In this document: one piece after another, positions 59,801 through 64,000 of the stretch
How positions within the stretch are numbered: position 1 is the stretch's first letter
How the letters are laid out: each line of letters begins with the position of its first letter
Source: Puffinus mauretanicus
Taxonomy: Eukaryota > Chordata > Aves > Procellariiformes > Procellariidae
Direction: 5' to 3'
Length of the DNA: 64,000 bases
Assembly: GCA_023333565.1 (NCBI GenBank)
Contig: JAJKFH010003165.1
Location: 1,612,001 to 1,676,000 of the forward strand
The notes under the pieces: generated by a model
Databases searched by the model: none
Told to the model about the DNA's origin: nothing
What the model saw: the letters and a program-made list of their open reading frames with translations, nothing else
Translations under genes and position numbers: made by a program

Positions 59801-61904
59801 GGTTGGGCTTGTCTTTTATCCATTTCCAGTTGTCCTCCATACCAAACATTAAAAAGGAAGATAATGCATCTTTTTCTTGCTTTCATCACCTGAAGTTCAT
59901 ACTAAAAAAAAGCTGCTTTACCGTAGCTGTAGCCTATTATTTGGATTGGCCAAGTCAAATGTTAATGAGTCCTTTTGTTCTCATAAATGGTTTGTCTCCT
60001 AAATGGACAGAATGGGTTTAGCAAAGTACAGAGTATGATACAGACTTTGCTAACAAATGAAATATTTATTTTTTTATAGTGTGATTAAGATTACTTTTGC
60101 ACTGCCTCCGAGTTACGCTTCTCCAAAGCAACTGGCTTCCTGGAGTTGATTTTCAGTGATGAGACTCTACCTCCACTGAACATCTACAACTGATTTTGTA
60201 AGAGGAAGACTAATACAATTTTTCCATTGCTATTTTCAGGTTTTATTTTCTTTATCCCTTTGATTTCTGCCACTGTTGTAATACGGCAAGATAGTTTTTG
60301 AGCACGGTCTTTTTCTTTTTTCTCTAAAGGGTAATTTCAGTTGAGTTGCACCCTACTGAGAGTAATGTGGTGAGAAACCAGTTGGCAGTGCTCTGTTCGG
60401 TTTTCATTTGCCTCTCTCTCTAAAAGTCTAAAAATATTCCTCCTACAGGAAATGTTTTTCATTCTGTTATGTCTTTTGCTTCCCGTAGGAGGTATTTCTT
60501 TTAATTTATTGAATAAACCTTTCTGAATTGTATTCCCATAAGAGTTTAGGCACAATAGAGTCTTTGGGCAAACTGTCCAAGAGATCTCACCATCTTCTCT
60601 TTTTAGAAGATAGGCAATTGTTTCTTTATACAGTGCCGTCAAGCTCTGGGACAAGCTGACACTTACGTGAAATGGGAGAATTTGAAGCTAAAGAACGCGG
60701 ATTAACACATCTGCTATAACTTCTCAAATTTTGTTGTTTTGATCATACGTATCATATTTATCCTTCTTCAATCATAAAGAAATCACTCTTCTCTTTCCCT
60801 TGCCCTCAATTTTAAAAGGATTCTGGGCAATATTTTGATCTCAATCTCATTACGGCTGTTTCTTTTGTAAGTGTATGTGTATCTAGGAAGGCTAAATCCT
60901 CATAACATCCTAGTTGGAAGTCAACTATGTTTAGCTGTTAATTTAATGTGGATGACAGGGCAGGCTGTTACTTGAAAGGGGTGGTGGGGAAAGAGAGACT
61001 GGGATAGATTACATTTTCATGCTCCAAAATAAGACCCTATCTACTCTATCTTAAATTAGAACAGTATGGCTGAGTTTTCTTGTGGCTATTTCATAACATT
61101 CCTGCTGGCAAAATATGGTGTGCCTTTTGCTTGTTGCTTCACTACTGTTTCTCAAGCATGTGTTCGTGTCTCTGCATCTAGTGACAGCTCTTGTAGCAGC
61201 ACGCCATGGGGACACGTCTCGTATGTCTTTAGAAGGGCACAGCGTATTCGCAAACTATATACAAAGCGGACTGCGCTGGAGGGCAGGTACCAAACCATAG
61301 CCAGCTGGGAGAATTAGGAGGTGAAATTACTTAGATAAACACAATTAGAAGTTTTAGGTTTTTTCAGGGATAATGTGCCTTAATTCTGTATTCACTAAAA
61401 GCGTGTGATGTAATTAGCAGTCAACCTGTGTGGAAGGTTTTAAAGTAACTTTTTACTGGAATAATTAGTAAGATTTATACTGGTACATTTGCATATTTGA
61501 AAAATCTCTGTACACTGTCCAAAATGCTTCTTGTCCCTTTTCCTCTGCTTGAGGTCTGAGCAAATACCATTTCCACACTCCGTCACGGCTCGGATAAAGA
61601 CCTTTCTATTTCATAAACCTTTCCTCAACAGAGGCAGAGCGAAGATAACAGATGAACATACTTTTCTTTCTTGAACTATGTAACAGAGCTTCCCGCCTTT
61701 TTTTTTTAGCCCAAACGCGGCTAAATTACACCATCTCACATGGATCAGAGGAAAACCAGTTAGGTAAGTCAGTGAGTGGTGGAAGGTACGTAACGTGCAG
61801 AACAAGATGCCTGCGCACTGTGTTGTATGAGCAAAAAGGTAACTGGCAGGCCAAGGGAAGTGACGTGGCCCTTGTGAGTCCACATCTTCTGCAAGGGAGA
61901 TGCT

Positions 61905-62342
61905 GGCATACCGGAGCAAGCGGAGTGGAGGGCCATCAAGGCAGTTAGGGGATGAGAGGGCTTAATGCACAAGGAAAGGCTGAGAGTTGTTTCAGCCTGG
62001 AGAAGAATAAGGGGGGATGTAATTACACTTTTACTACCTAGATGGGGGCTAAGGAGAAGACAGAGCTGGGTGTTCTCAGAGTTGCACAATGACAGTCACA
62101 AGTTGCAGCAAGAGGAATTTTGACTAGATCTAAGGAAAAAACCCACAACGGGAGTGGTTAAGTATTGAAATGGATTGCAGAGACGCGCTGGAATCTCTGT
62201 CCGTGGAAATTTCCAACCCTTGACAGGACAAGGCCCCGAGGAACCTGATTGAACTTTGAAGCTGGCCCTGCTTTGAGCAGGGGATTGGACCAGATGACCT
62301 CCAAAGGTCCCTTCTGACCTAATTTATTCTGTGATTCTGTGA
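61905..62342 (+). mobile_element. CR1 LINE 3' fragment in ARHGAP6 intron 1
   Basis: The text GAGCAAGCGGAGTGGAGGGC, AAGGCTGAGAGTTGTTTCAG and CCTGGAGAAGAATAAGG matches the CR1 C-terminal/3' region. The copy ends TTTATTCTGTGATTCTGTGA, the typical CR1 tail, near 62342. It is 5' truncated to about 440 bases and diverged, with small indels. It belongs to the subfamily with the GCTTTGAGCAGGGGATTGGA signature, like the old copy at 44862, and is in sense orientation relative to ARHGAP6. Confidence 0.85.
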
Positions 62343-64000
62343 CTCCGAGTATCATTTCTTTCCACGGTAGAATGAAAACTCTGCTGTCTTCCCTTGTGCT
62401 ACAACATACCTTCAACCGAACAGAAGTTGATGGGTTACTACAGAAAGTATGATGCTCTCCAGCGTCAACATTTGAAGCAGGCTTACAAGAAGATTCCTTT
62501 CATTGCATCATTCTCCAAAGTTGGTGCTGCGCTAATACTCTGTGAGGCATACCCTACCGTTACGCTGCAGCTACACTGCTGGCGTCTCACAAATGCAAAG
62601 CAAGCCAGAGTGGTTTTTTTAAAGATGTCAGTAAAATTTCAAAAAGCCCCAACCAAACCCTTCTCAAATGCAAGTGTTCTGCAAAGACAGTTTGACAGTG
62701 CTCTAGCGGAAATTCAGCAGGGATTTGGCATGATCTTGACTGGCAGGGAAGTTTCAGTAACTACTTGCCAGGTAGGTTGCCTGCCGGCACGTTTAACCAA
62801 GCCTGCCTGCATATTCCAGCATTAGGGAGCCCGGGGCTTATAAGGTATCTACCTTCAAGACAACATGCTACCGGGACAGACCTGCTCTGAAGTTGAGCTT
62901 CCTCTGTTTTTGTGGGTTATTTCACTGTAGGTTTAAAAATATTGAACATTTGGCAAAACACCATTATCTTTTCCTCCCCCATTTCATGGTAGTTCAGCGT
63001 GCTCATGACAGGCCATATGATGTGCTGCCTAAAACACTTCAATTAAATGCCTGTAGTAAAATGATGGTACAGAAGCATTCCTGACAATTTAGCTTTTCTC
63101 ACTTTCATTTTTGTCATCTCCCTGAGTGTATGATAAAAGTAAAAATAATCTGGGAGAGAAACGGAAGAAGGAGGAAAAAAAATTGAAGAGGTGTGTGAGA
63201 AGGAAAGGAAATCTCCTGCCGAGCTTTGAGCTGGGAATTGCATCAGATACACAGAAAAATAGGTGTGGCAGTAGGACAGTTCAGGCTTTGCCTATATTGT
63301 CTTAGACAGCAACAGTTTAACCTGATATTGACCTTACAACTTATGAGCTTAAGGGTAGAGTTATGTAACTGGGATCAGTCAAAGCTAAATTAAACTGGAA
63401 TAGGCAGATGGGGCCACACGGCCCGGAAAAAGCTGGTACCAAATTGGCTTGCTGAACTAAATGCTATTTAAAAGGAGCACAGGGCATACTTTGCTGCTGT
63501 TTACAATGCAGTGGTGGGCTTTTTTGAACTTCTGGAGTATGTTGGTCAACATCTGATCTCCTGTGTCTTTCCTCCTTGCTCTTGAGAAATGATTTTGACA
63601 AATCTGCATTTAGCTGGCAGAGGTTTTGTCAAGCAGCTGCGGCCTCCAGCATTGAGTGTGAAATTGGGCTGCCAGAAGGACCTTGGCCACAGTAAAATCA
63701 AGCCTTGATGGCTTGGGGTCATAACCTTTTGCAGTTTCGATAAGTACTTTTTTCCTTGAACGGACAAGAAAGTAAAAAGAGGAGAAAGGTGACTGTGGAT
63801 TACAGCTGCATAGTTCGAATAAAAGGAGATAAGGAAGAGGAGAAGACCGAAACAGCGTAAGAAATGAGTAGCGAAGTAAAACAGGGTTGCCGCTGAAGTG
63901 CCACCACCGCTGGGAAGAGGAGAGCTTTGACTCCTGCTTGCGCGTCCCTGCCCCGTCTCACTCGCGGTGTGATGTCCTGGTTTCCTCCCGGGAGCGCTGC

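Larger units (their letters stand above)
51249..64000 (+). other. ARHGAP6: ARHGAP6 intron 1 (5' part, continues off the right edge)
   Basis: About 12.7 kb downstream of the exon 1 donor without any segment recognisable as ARHGAP6 exon 2 (expected to continue with a GDFTW-like text). Apart from one CR1 fragment, a short inverted repeat and several homopolymer runs, I see no gene. In mammals this intron is very long and hosts amelogenin (AMELX) on the opposite strand. No amelogenin-like exon was noticed in this part. Confidence 0.8.

Noticed and set aside
62394..62825. A 143-codon plus-strand frame just after the CR1 fragment
   Set aside because: There is no recognisable domain and no splice context. 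It sits in an intron and is probably chance.
51249..64000. An amelogenin remnant opposite to ARHGAP6
   Set aside because: No segment resembling the conserved signal peptide or tyrosine-rich N-terminal exons was noticed. In mammals the gene is much deeper in this intron.

Overview
The window looks like avian nuclear DNA, most likely from a non-chicken-like (neoavian) bird. The evidence is long AT-moderate intergenic stretches broken by CpG islands, CR1 LINE copies ending in the 8-bp ATTCTRTG-type tail, and an endogenous-retrovirus LTR family that starts TGTCCTGGTTTC and makes 5-bp target duplications. Two vertebrate first exons are recognisable from their proteins. MSL3 exon 1 is on the minus strand at 1371-1469 and ARHGAP6 exon 1 is on the plus strand at 50745-51248. 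They lie head to head, as in the human Xp22 region, so the window is the spacer between them plus the start of each gene's first intron.

Layout: 1-1370 is MSL3 intron 1. 700-1850 is the MSL3 CpG-island promoter, with a short upstream ORF overlapping the start codon. 4450-4870 is an orphan CpG island with ZNF143-like and YY1-like motifs and no recognised gene. 5100-18310 and 18895-29262 hold no gene I can support. Three copies of one LTR family lie at 18315-18890 (minus), 29268-29832 (plus) and 32471-33016 (plus), the last inside a decayed CR1 LINE at 30771-34518. 34520-41990 has no supported gene. At 42013-43116 (minus) a second CpG island carries an intact, apparently intronless ORF. Its C-terminal ~125 residues resemble the gag-like proteins of vertebrate tyrosine-recombinase (DIRS-type) retroelements, which makes it a candidate domesticated gene and the most interesting object here. 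Beside it are a GGGGCC hexanucleotide repeat and a TATA-rich palindromic block. 44862-47005 is an old minus-strand CR1 split by a younger CR1. 49930-51580 is the ARHGAP6 CpG-island promoter. 51249-64000 is ARHGAP6 intron 1, containing one CR1 3' fragment.

MSL3 is a chromatin reader of the MSL H4K16 acetyltransferase complex and ARHGAP6 is a RhoA-directed GTPase-activating protein. Nothing in the sequence suggests they work together; their adjacency is ancestral synteny. No rRNA, tRNA, CRISPR or prokaryotic feature was found. All family assignments come from reading translations by eye and have not been confirmed by database search.
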